This document shows positions 38,805 to 46,856 of a stretch of 53,366 bases of DNA, one piece after another. Within the stretch, counting starts at the first letter, position 1. Each line of letters starts with the position of its first letter. Made by a program: the position numbers and the translations under genes. The notes under the pieces were generated by a model. The model searched no databases and was not told where the DNA came from. It worked only from the letters and a program-made list of their open reading frames with translations. The stretch is from Akkermansia muciniphila. GTDB lineage: Bacteria; Verrucomicrobiota; Verrucomicrobiia; Verrucomicrobiales; Akkermansiaceae. The DNA lies in the NCBI GenBank assembly GCA_945888515.1, contig CAMDAD010000021.1, positions 1 through 53,366 of the forward strand. Direction: 5' to 3'.

Positions 38805-39875
38805 TTAGTTAGATGCGCCTTTGTCAAGCTTGGTGAGCCGCATCTCGATCCTGCGGGCACGCGGGTCATTCTTTCTGAAATCTGCCGGTATTGGATTATC
38901 GATGTGAACTGGCAAGATGGTTTGACCAGCAGAGTAGCTACGAATTTTGACTCTTCGCAAAATGTCACGTTTTTCCTCGGGGTTGTATGACGCTACATAA
39001 TTAACCCACTCTTGCTTTAGTGAAAGTGCACGGAGAAGTCCTAGATCATTGTTAGAACCTGCCGTTAATGTACGTTTACCCGTCGGGACACCTGCTAGGT
39101 ATGAAGGCAAGAGTTGATCTAAATCACCTGACCTTGAGAGTGGAACACCATCAGTATGACCAATGATTTCGAGGGTGTCATAACGGTCTGGGTTGTTGAT
39201 GATTCGCGCTGCAAAATCTGGAAAAGGTGCGATACGCTCACCAACGGATTTTCGGAGTGCCGTTGAAAATTCCTGCTTAATTTCTGGACTACCAGAATCA
39301 AACCGGATGTGCCCCTCATCGATAACGAAAGTGCGACTTTCTTGTTTTAGCTCTGTGTTTTCTCGCTCGAGTTCTTCGTTTTTTTCGAGAAGAGCTTTAT
39401 TAAGTTCCTCAAGCTCTTTGATACGTTGCTGTAATGCGGCGACCGAAGGTCCGGGCACATTTTTAATCTGCTCACGAAGCTGGCGCACCAACTCATTGAG
39501 CTCTTTGACTTGCGCCTCAAGATCACGAATCCTTGCCGCCATCCCATCGGGGTCGTTTTTTTTAAGTTCCCTTAATAATTGGATAGCAGCTTCGCTAGTC
39601 TCCTCAAGATCTTTAATGGCTTCTTTAGCTCCCCGGTATTTCACGGGATCCATACCAATTTCCACACGAAGTCGATTGATGGGCTTAATGACGTTGTTAA
39701 AGTCCTTTCCGACAGCAACTTGAACCTGTTCAAGCGCAGGGATGTTGTTCTTTGGGAGAATGACGTAGAATACTGCCCCCAGCATGACAATAGAAATGAT
39801 GAAAAGCGTCATAAACAGATCCGCCACGCTCGGCCAATAGCCGCCGTTTGGTGTATCATCATCATTGTCAGACAT
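38805..39875 (-). CDS. MotB/ZorB-like stator protein: TM with Asp, coiled coil, OmpA domain
   Basis: The protein starts at the ATG 39873-39875 (356 aa); a GTG one codon upstream is also possible. A short acidic N-terminus is followed by WPSVADLFMTLFIISIVMLG, a single TM segment with an Asp (residue 19) at its cytoplasmic edge, the position of the proton-binding Asp of MotB, ExbD and ZorB. A coiled coil spans roughly residues 90-185 (IKELEELNKALLEKNEEL). The C-terminal OmpA/MotB peptidoglycan-binding domain has LEIIGHTDGVPL, NNDLGLLRALSLKQEW, IRSYSAGQTILP and PRARRIEMRLTK. The gene lies 12 nt after the ZorA-like gene. Family knowledge: such proteins form the inner dimer of 5:2 ion-driven stators and anchor to the cell wall. 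That pairing is inferred here from adjacency. Confidence 0.85.
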   Translation of the reverse strand: MSDNDDDTPNGGYWPSVADLFMTLFIISIVMLGAVFYVILPKNNIPALEQVQVAVGKDFNNVIKPINRLRVEIGMDPVKYRGAKEAIKDLEETSEAAIQLLRELKKNDPDGMAARIRDLEAQVKELNELVRQLREQIKNVPGPSVAALQQRIKELEELNKALLEKNEELERENTELKQESRTFVIDEGHIRFDSGSPEIKQEFSTALRKSVGERIAPFPDFAARIINNPDRYDTLEIIGHTDGVPLSRSGDLDQLLPSYLAGVPTGKRTLTAGSNNDLGLLRALSLKQEWVNYVASYNPEEKRDILRRVKIRSYSAGQTILPVHIDNPIPADFRKNDPRARRIEMRLTKLDKGASN

Positions 39876-39887
39876 CACGGAAGTAAA

Positions 39888-41858
39888 TTAGTTATTCTTA
39901 CCTGAGATCGATTTGAAAATGCGCGATAATAAGTTTCCAGTAGGCTGGCGACTGGAAGCGGGTAGATTACCATCAGGCTCGACAATTGGCTCAACTATTG
40001 TTGGCGGAGTCAACTCAGGCGTCTGCCTATCAAGTCCCGCGTTATTAGGTATCTGTGGACCTTCGGATGGCAGTTCTTCTTTTTGCTCAATTATAATAGG
40101 TTCTAGCACTATGTCGGTAGATGGATCTGGTGAAGTGGAAACAGAAGCGTTGTCTGAAACTGGAGACTCAACCTCAATGGGCCTTTGATCACTGCCAGAG
40201 ATAGGACCAGTCGGCACTTCGGTGTCATGCTGATTTCCCTCCGTGAGTTCTAGGGAATTCCCAATTTTTTCAGTTCCCCCCGATATCTTCGCTAAAGCGA
40301 TTTTGAGCTCAAATTTTGTGGCATCACCAATCTGTGAAATCTGAGACTTGCCTGACTCCGTCAATTCCTTCAGTGCCACGCCAATCTCTACCTTGATACC
40401 CTGAATATCCGACGCTGCAGTAGCAACTCTTCCTGCCTGGGCGGCCAAATCCTGTCCAGCCTTGGTAACTCCAGCCAAGCTCGCTGTTGTTGATGACTTG
40501 AGGTCCTCGGCTGAGGAGACGTGCCACTTCTTTTGCTCTCCGTTCAATTCCTCAATGCCCGCTTTTACGGCAGCAAGTCCCGCTCCGACCGCTTTCTCGC
40601 TCGTGGCCTGGATGGTAGCCTGAATGTGGTTCAGGCTTTCCGTGAAGTCCTTTATAGCCTTTGCGTCATTGGACTGTCGCGACTCGTGATCCTTACCAAT
40701 TTTTTCGATGGAATCGCCAAGTGCTTGCATCGCGGAGCCGAATTCTCCTTGGTGAGTGGTGTTGGATTTACCGATACCCTCGACGATGGAGGATAGATTA
40801 TCTAGGGATCTCTCGGTCTTCTCAAAGACCAAATCTAATCCTTTGACGGCACGATGGATTGGTGATTTTGCACCTAAATTCCGATTGAGAGCCTCTGAAA
40901 TTGATGTGGCTCCGGAGGTGAGAGCTTCGGTAGCTTCCTTTGCAGAGGTGGCAGCCGCATCGAGACCACCTAGCGCAGGAGAAATCCCGGCAACAAGTTT
41001 TTCTATTTGCTCAACGGCTCCAAGAAATCTCTCCTCACGTTGGGATATAGTTTCTGTGACACTGGCCATTGTAGCCTTGACCTCCTGATACTGCTCAGAC
41101 AGCGAAGGGACACGGTAGCGTGGGATCAGAGTATCAACAGCAAATCGGTCGAGATCGAGCGTGAACCTGTGAAGCGATAATGAGTAAAGTCCTCTGCATG
41201 AAACAACCACAATCGTTCCAAGCAGAGCCAGCAAACTTGGATAAAAGGCTACTCCAAGATTCTGAATGAGCTTGTTAACTTTATCCGCGTTATCCGTCAC
41301 TGACGCGGCTTCCTTATCAGATTGTTTCGCTTTATGTTCATCATCAGTTCCTGAAAGCGCATCCGTCTGTTGATCATTATCTTGTTGCTTATTTACAGAC
41401 TCTTTTGCAACGTCCAGTTGGAATTTTTCCAATACAGGCTTGACCGCTGAAAGCGTCCCTACGATTCCGCATATCATCAGCAATGCAGCAATACCCGCGC
41501 TTAGGCGAGTTGCCCTGTAACTTCTCTCGCGGCGGGCAACAAGAACATGCAATTCCGTCAGCGAGGCAGGCCTGCCTCCAAGCCAAGCAGACCAGCATGT
41601 TCTGATGAAATCGCCAAGATGAGAATCCGTTTTGATTCCATTGTGGCGGAGCCAGGCGGCTAGTTTCAGCTTGTCATGCGGATAAGCATCACTCCACGAG
41701 TCATCGCTGATTAGCTTCGCTTCAGCATATTTGATCCTTTTTTGTTCAGCCGTAATTCGAGTCCAAGAATAGAGAGCGGTGATGCAGCCGATTGCTGCAA
41801 TCACGATAATGGCACCTAATGAGACTATGACACCGAACGATAAATCAGAAAAATTCAT
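39888..41858 (-). CDS. ZorA/MotA/ExbB-like channel protein with long coiled-coil tail (656 aa)
   Basis: TM segments lie at about 8-30, 119-140 (AGIAALLMICGIVGTLSAVK) and 200-222 (LGVAFYPSLLALLGTIVVVS). The last two have the Gly/Thr/Ser-rich pattern of the pore helices of the MotA/TolQ/ExbB family. The 60 residues between them form a charged, low-complexity loop (about 145-198). After the last TM a long helical, coiled-coil region runs to about residue 510, with EAVTSIS-type heptads and Ala/Ser/Thr/Lys-rich segments. A Pro/Glu/Ser/Asp-rich disordered stretch follows, then a basic amphipathic end (NLLSRIFKSISGKNN). Among known stators a long cytoplasmic tail is the mark of ZorA in Zorya anti-phage systems, where the tail is needed for signalling. 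No ZorC, ZorD or ZorE homologue is seen nearby. Confidence 0.75.
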   Translation of the reverse strand: MNFSDLSFGVIVSLGAIIVIAAIGCITALYSWTRITAEQKRIKYAEAKLISDDSWSDAYPHDKLKLAAWLRHNGIKTDSHLGDFIRTCWSAWLGGRPASLTELHVLVARRERSYRATRLSAGIAALLMICGIVGTLSAVKPVLEKFQLDVAKESVNKQQDNDQQTDALSGTDDEHKAKQSDKEAASVTDNADKVNKLIQNLGVAFYPSLLALLGTIVVVSCRGLYSLSLHRFTLDLDRFAVDTLIPRYRVPSLSEQYQEVKATMASVTETISQREERFLGAVEQIEKLVAGISPALGGLDAAATSAKEATEALTSGATSISEALNRNLGAKSPIHRAVKGLDLVFEKTERSLDNLSSIVEGIGKSNTTHQGEFGSAMQALGDSIEKIGKDHESRQSNDAKAIKDFTESLNHIQATIQATSEKAVGAGLAAVKAGIEELNGEQKKWHVSSAEDLKSSTTASLAGVTKAGQDLAAQAGRVATAASDIQGIKVEIGVALKELTESGKSQISQIGDATKFELKIALAKISGGTEKIGNSLELTEGNQHDTEVPTGPISGSDQRPIEVESPVSDNASVSTSPDPSTDIVLEPIIIEQKEELPSEGPQIPNNAGLDRQTPELTPPTIVEPIVEPDGNLPASSRQPTGNLLSRIFKSISGKNN

Positions 41859-41865
41859 GCAAAAA

Positions 41866-43860
41866 TCAAGGTTTTACGAGCCATACCTCGGCTCGACGGT
41901 TGCGGGCTTTCCCGGCTTCAGTGTCGTTGGTATCGATGGGGAATAAATCTCCAAGTCCATTGGACCTTGTATCGACTTTTGACCGACGCAACTCGGCCGC
42001 CACAACCTCGGCCCGCTTGACCGACAGCGGTTGATTGATGGCCGCTCCGCCCGAACTGTCCGTGAATCCGAGAATGACGACGGTGTGCTTTGGATAGTCA
42101 GAGGCTGCCGTGCGGGTGATTCGTTCAAGGTCCGCCTGAGCCTTCAAGTCTAGTTGAGCGTCATTTACCTCGAAGCGGATGTTGGTGGAGAGTCGTCGTG
42201 AGTCACTAATCGTCTTCGATCCAATAGCCTCTCCCAATGCTGCGAGCTTTGCTGGATCGACATTTCTACCATCATCAATAACTAATCTAAGATCGACGAA
42301 CCCGGACTGTTTTACGGCGGCCTGGCCCGGATCTGAAGTGATGAATGCGACAAGATCCAGAGCAAGCTGCTCGGGATTTGAGTGGGTCCAGGCCACGATC
42401 CGATAGCTGTAGAGATACTCCTCTGTAGCAATCGTGAAAGGACTGGGTTTGAGCGCGAAGGAATCCTTGCTCGCTTTCACGGCAAGACGTTTGGCACGTA
42501 GATTTTTGCCTTCGAGGTGGTAAAGACCGCAGGCGAGGACATTCCTGTCCTGCATGGCAGCTTCTTCACCGAAGGCCTCGGTTATGACTGAGGAGCGCAA
42601 CCCGAACTGTTCCGCCTTGCTTCTCACCAATGATCCATCAGCTCCGGCTGCTACCTTAAGTGAAGGTGTTTGTCCGACCTCGTAGGTGTCGAGGGTATTA
42701 TCCTGATGGGCCAGCAAGGTCAGGGCATCCAATGCGACAACCTCGGCAACTGAACGGGATTCCTTGAAACCAGCGCCAAAGCGAGCCAGCTCGGCGGCGG
42801 TGGGCGACCGGTCAGCAAAGAACAGAGCGATGTTACCTGCTGCGAGGCTTTCAAAGCCCACATCGGCGCTCATGGGTTTAACTATGAGTTTTTTACCTAT
42901 TCCTCCGTTGATAAACAGCCAGCCGTCATCTGGCCCCGGAATCACTTTTGAGTCGGTCCATGCCGCAGCCAAAGGCCCCACGAGCCGTTCGGCAATGCTG
43001 GGGGAAGCGCCGATCAGAAGATCTGCGTCAGTGAAGGGGGGCTCGGGTTTTACCGGGTCAGGCGTGGGCGGCGGCGCTGAAGCAAGCCGATCACGAATCG
43101 CTTCAAGATCGGTGATGGAATTTTTGACAGAGGCAACGAGACTTGGATTAACGGGAGGTGCCGCAGCCCCTCCGGTTGTAAGCCTGCGGGCCTTCGAAAT
43201 GCAGGCGGCCACATTGGTCTTGATCGTCTCGAAGTCACCCACATGCTTGGGGCACTCGCTCTCGGCAATTTCTTGCTGCTCCTCGATCTCCTGTTGGAGA
43301 GCGGTCAACTTGCCAATCAAGGGCTTGGCCTCGGCGGCGATCACGCCTGAGCCGCTCTCTGGCTTGTCAAGTGACTGTGAAAGAACTTTCGCTGACTCAA
43401 TGCGCTGGTTCGCCTCCGAAATCAGACGATCAACCGATCCCATATCCTTGTTCTGAATCGCTTGATTGGCGGCCTGCACGAGTCTCTTGGCGTCATTATC
43501 AAGAGATGCAACGTCTCGGCCCAACTTAGCGCCGTGATCGCCATCGGACATGGGCCTTCCTTCCAGTGAGGCAACATCTCTTTCAAGCTTCTCGAAGCGT
43601 GCCTGAAGGTCATTTAATTTAGGGACGCAGGGATCCTTACCGCCGATTAGAGCCATGAGGAGAAACAGCAGAACCACCGCAGCAGCGCCAATTAACCAGA
43701 GTCTGTGGACTGTAAAGAAAGAGACAGGCTCGCGGAAGTCCACGCAGTTTAGATTATTGCATGGGCATTCCCATTTGGGATCTTCCTTGAGAAGCTCCTT
43801 GGTGACGGAGCGCGGGCACTTTTGAGACGGGTCACCGCAGCGGTAGTATTTCGGAATCAT
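41866..43860 (-). CDS. Membrane fusion protein: zinc-ribbon-like, TM, coiled coil, substrate-binding-like and OmpA domains (664 aa)
   Basis: The N-terminal 40 residues hold Cys8, Cys15, Cys32, Cys34 and Cys39, a possible zinc ribbon. One TM segment lies at about 53-73, then coiled-coil segments to about 265 and a Pro-rich hinge (APPPTPDPVKPEPPF). From about 278 to 535 the sequence resembles a phosphate-type (PstS-like) periplasmic binding protein: ADLLIGASPSIAERLVGPLA, ADVGFESLAAGNIALFF, VAEVVALDALTLLAHQ and LDLVAFITSDPGQAAVKQSG. Residues 555-664 form an OmpA C-terminal domain with VVILGFTDSSGGAAINQPLS, VKRAEVVAAELRR and KARNRRAEVWL. The topology places ribbon inside and binding plus cell-wall-anchoring domains outside. 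The start overlaps the tubulin-like gene stop by 4 nt (ATGA), so the two are translationally coupled. The ligand is unknown. Confidence 0.8.
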   Translation of the reverse strand: MIPKYYRCGDPSQKCPRSVTKELLKEDPKWECPCNNLNCVDFREPVSFFTVHRLWLIGAAAVVLLFLLMALIGGKDPCVPKLNDLQARFEKLERDVASLEGRPMSDGDHGAKLGRDVASLDNDAKRLVQAANQAIQNKDMGSVDRLISEANQRIESAKVLSQSLDKPESGSGVIAAEAKPLIGKLTALQQEIEEQQEIAESECPKHVGDFETIKTNVAACISKARRLTTGGAAAPPVNPSLVASVKNSITDLEAIRDRLASAPPPTPDPVKPEPPFTDADLLIGASPSIAERLVGPLAAAWTDSKVIPGPDDGWLFINGGIGKKLIVKPMSADVGFESLAAGNIALFFADRSPTAAELARFGAGFKESRSVAEVVALDALTLLAHQDNTLDTYEVGQTPSLKVAAGADGSLVRSKAEQFGLRSSVITEAFGEEAAMQDRNVLACGLYHLEGKNLRAKRLAVKASKDSFALKPSPFTIATEEYLYSYRIVAWTHSNPEQLALDLVAFITSDPGQAAVKQSGFVDLRLVIDDGRNVDPAKLAALGEAIGSKTISDSRRLSTNIRFEVNDAQLDLKAQADLERITRTAASDYPKHTVVILGFTDSSGGAAINQPLSVKRAEVVAAELRRSKVDTRSNGLGDLFPIDTNDTEAGKARNRRAEVWLVKP

Positions 43861-46850
43861 TTAGCGAGAAATGCGTAGAGGTTATCTCTGACCTTGGTCC
43901 AAGCGATATATTCTGGGGTGATAGCTCCTCTTTCAAGTTCCCTTGCTTCAATCACCCTGATCTGTGACCGCAGCTCTTCAAGATCGGGAGAACTCAGAGC
44001 GGTAAGGGCGGCCTCCACCGCAGCGATGACCCGTGAGGCTGTGGTTACGTCGGTGTTAGTGTTCAAGATTTCAAGGCTTTCACCCACTCTTACGGGGTTG
44101 ATTCCTTGATCGCCGTTTTCTATAAGCATAACTCCCTCTGACGACTCCTGAATCAGCAGCTCCGACGTCCCTGGGGTATGCAACCGACTGCCCAGCCATA
44201 GCACGGCGCGCATTTGACTCTGGGCTTCTGCGGCTGTCGGAAGAAGTAGTGCGGGGCGGGATCCTTTCTCACCGCTCGGATCAATATTGGTAAAATAGCT
44301 TTTGTTGCCTTCACTATCAACTGCCAACGACTTATTGTAGATAGCTTCTAAGCCATGGACGACTTTGGCGTAACGCGCTGCCATCCAGTAGGTCATTGTC
44401 AGCATCCGAATCTGTGTGGGATCGTCGTGCTCGTAGACGCTATAGTAAGTAATCGATCCTGCATCCATGAGTGGGCCTACTAGACCACGCAGTTCGGATC
44501 CAAAAGGATGACCTGAGGGAATCCCAATGACCAACACTTGCCGCGGCATTGATGGCATGCCTGAATCACTTCTCAGACTCTTGGGCTGAATCTCAGTAGA
44601 TGATAGGTAAATACTAGAAGCGGAGCTATCGATGAATGCCTTGAGCTCTTTTTTGAAATGCTCGGGCGCATCATTGAATCTATTCTGCAAAATATTGAGA
44701 ATATGCCCCGACAATACAGGTTCACGATGGCTCCTGTCCACTATTACGTCATGAATCAGGGATACCCGCCTGAAAATTATGGATTCAGTGGTCTCCTCCA
44801 CTTTTGCTTTCTGATTATCTGAAAGCCGTCCGAGTTTGGTGAGTCGCTCTCCTCCTAACACCTCGTCAATCGCTTTTGTAATCAATTCATCGCAGGTATT
44901 GTGCAATTGGTCTTTCTCAAGACGTTGCTCGCTAATGTAAGATTCGATTTCAGTGATTGAAAATTCAGCCTTGTTCGCCAAGCGTCCATCTTGATGGCCT
45001 GTGTCATCGCTCTTGAGTGACTTCAGGGCGGTCATCAGAGTTGCCGATCGTTTTGCAGACTTCTCGCACTTATCCATCAAGAAATCTGCGGCCAACTTGT
45101 AATCGGCAGCCATCTGTCCGAGACCTCGGCAGATCGATTCTAGGAGTTCGGTATCCTCCCGGCCAGCGCGGTGCCTAAGGTCTTGTCGAAGAAGTGAAAC
45201 GAGGTCCGCTTGATGCGCGCGAGCAAGTTGTTCCTGTTTGAATGGCCGTGAGAGGAAGGTAAGTTTCGCCCATTCTGTTTTTCGAAGCTGCATGCGGGTC
45301 TCGATAGACTTATCGGCCACTGTGGATTGCTTGGAGCCTTCGATATCGTTACGAAGTTTTGATTGCGCCTCAATAAGGAGATCCGGAACATACATCAATC
45401 CTAGTGGGTTGCGCAGACGAACCCATGCACGTTTGATAATCTCGTAAACGCTAGCTTTGATTTGTTCTATCCTCTTTTCCCGAAGGTTGGCAAATTCCTT
45501 GAAGACTGAATCCACGCCTCGATTATTCAGATGTTCGGAGTATCGCTCACGAACGCCATGTTCGTAATCATCGAGATCGAGGTTTTTAAATCCGTCTCGT
45601 CGTATACCTTCGTGGAAACGATTGATGTCCGCATTAAGACTCTCAATGAGTATTGGCAATTCTGATTGCGACGTTTTCTCGGCACCGACGGATGAAAGTA
45701 TTTCTTCCAAGGTTTCCGAATACCCTTGAATATTAGACCGAAGCTTTTCGCTCCCTGCCCCAATTGTGCCGTTCCAATTTTGGAAAAGCAGTGTATTAAG
45801 GCTGCTGGTAAGGAGATCATATGCGAGAAGCTCACGTATCTCATCGATTGGCACTTCCCATCGACGCATCCCTAAACTCCCAAAACGGTAGGAACGAAGG
45901 GGAATCTTAGCAGGCTCGCCCGGAAAAGCAGCGATTATGTCTTCACCGGTAATGGCCTTTTGCTGATCTGGTTTCAGATTGCCCGAAGTGTAGCAAAAAA
46001 TTCGCTCGAAGGCTGCCTCCGCAAAGATCTGATGCTGTTGGGAGAGTGAGAGCAATTGATTTTTACCATTCAACTGGGAACTTATCACGATCTGATTGAA
46101 AGGCTGATTTCCTTTATAAGGTTCACCTCTTGCTGCACTCCCGAGCATGTTTGGGCTGTAGGTTCCGCACGCTAGCGCATTGAGATCCCGCAGCGCTGCT
46201 GCTTGGTTTTCATGGAAATCCCCAACCTTCGCCCCTTCAAATTCACGGTCGGTTACATAGAGGTATAGAAAGATTGGGAATCCCGTGTCAGTGCTGGCAT
46301 TCGGGAATTCGGTGCGGAGCATCGTCACGAGATCGACGATTCCGCCACTTCCTGTGCCGCCCGCGAGAGACGCAAAAATATGGATTGCGCAGCGGTTCGA
46401 GGCTCCGAGCATCGGAGTTATTTTGTCTTCGCAAACTGCCTTACGAATTCGATCAGCATTGCGGGCGAATAGAAGGCGACCAAGACGACGGCGCTGGTTC
46501 GCTCCGACGATGCCTTGAGTGCCTTTCAGAAACGCGTCGAGCTTCGCTGGGTTTCCTATCCAAGGGGCAACATCCGGAAGTCTGGCCATCGATGGCACAT
46601 CAATGTCTCCTCCATCGTCTTTGAGGTAAAGGAAAGAGGAGGGATCTAATGCTAAATTTTTCCCGAAATGAGTCCATGTTTCCCGTTCTATTGTGACATC
46701 TGGACTTGAATCTATGTAAAGAAAATCCCGCTTTAGCCCTTTTTCGGTAAGCGATTTGACGTCATTTTCTCGGTTCTCAATGACTTTTTTCAACTCACCA
46801 AGGGTTTTGCCGCCCTGACCACCAAGGCCTATGAAAAGATGGTTGATCAT
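43857..46850 (-). CDS. Tubulin/FtsZ-like putative GTPase (997 aa)
   Basis: The N-terminus HLFIGLGGQGGKTLGELKKV (glycine loop, residues 8-14) looks like the first phosphate loop of tubulin/FtsZ. Residues 157-171, IHIFASLAGGTGSGG, carry the tubulin signature GGTGSG (164-169), the strand-loop that binds GTP phosphates. Between them lies GANQRRRLGRLLFARN. The remaining 800 residues are a long, largely helical extension with a coiled-coil-like centre (about 400-720), a segment RQVLVIGIPSGHPFGSELRG and a C-terminal alpha/beta part. The protein is far longer than FtsZ (about 380 aa) and fits the family Pfam names Tubulin_2, as I recall it. It is the second gene of the operon, 6 nt after the three-TM gene, and overlaps the fusion-protein gene. 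Polymerisation and GTPase activity are inferred, not shown. Confidence 0.8.
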   Translation of the reverse strand: MINHLFIGLGGQGGKTLGELKKVIENRENDVKSLTEKGLKRDFLYIDSSPDVTIERETWTHFGKNLALDPSSFLYLKDDGGDIDVPSMARLPDVAPWIGNPAKLDAFLKGTQGIVGANQRRRLGRLLFARNADRIRKAVCEDKITPMLGASNRCAIHIFASLAGGTGSGGIVDLVTMLRTEFPNASTDTGFPIFLYLYVTDREFEGAKVGDFHENQAAALRDLNALACGTYSPNMLGSAARGEPYKGNQPFNQIVISSQLNGKNQLLSLSQQHQIFAEAAFERIFCYTSGNLKPDQQKAITGEDIIAAFPGEPAKIPLRSYRFGSLGMRRWEVPIDEIRELLAYDLLTSSLNTLLFQNWNGTIGAGSEKLRSNIQGYSETLEEILSSVGAEKTSQSELPILIESLNADINRFHEGIRRDGFKNLDLDDYEHGVRERYSEHLNNRGVDSVFKEFANLREKRIEQIKASVYEIIKRAWVRLRNPLGLMYVPDLLIEAQSKLRNDIEGSKQSTVADKSIETRMQLRKTEWAKLTFLSRPFKQEQLARAHQADLVSLLRQDLRHRAGREDTELLESICRGLGQMAADYKLAADFLMDKCEKSAKRSATLMTALKSLKSDDTGHQDGRLANKAEFSITEIESYISEQRLEKDQLHNTCDELITKAIDEVLGGERLTKLGRLSDNQKAKVEETTESIIFRRVSLIHDVIVDRSHREPVLSGHILNILQNRFNDAPEHFKKELKAFIDSSASSIYLSSTEIQPKSLRSDSGMPSMPRQVLVIGIPSGHPFGSELRGLVGPLMDAGSITYYSVYEHDDPTQIRMLTMTYWMAARYAKVVHGLEAIYNKSLAVDSEGNKSYFTNIDPSGEKGSRPALLLPTAAEAQSQMRAVLWLGSRLHTPGTSELLIQESSEGVMLIENGDQGINPVRVGESLEILNTNTDVTTASRVIAAVEAALTALSSPDLEELRSQIRVIEARELERGAITPEYIAWTKVRDNLYAFLAK

Positions 46851-46856
46851 GACGAA

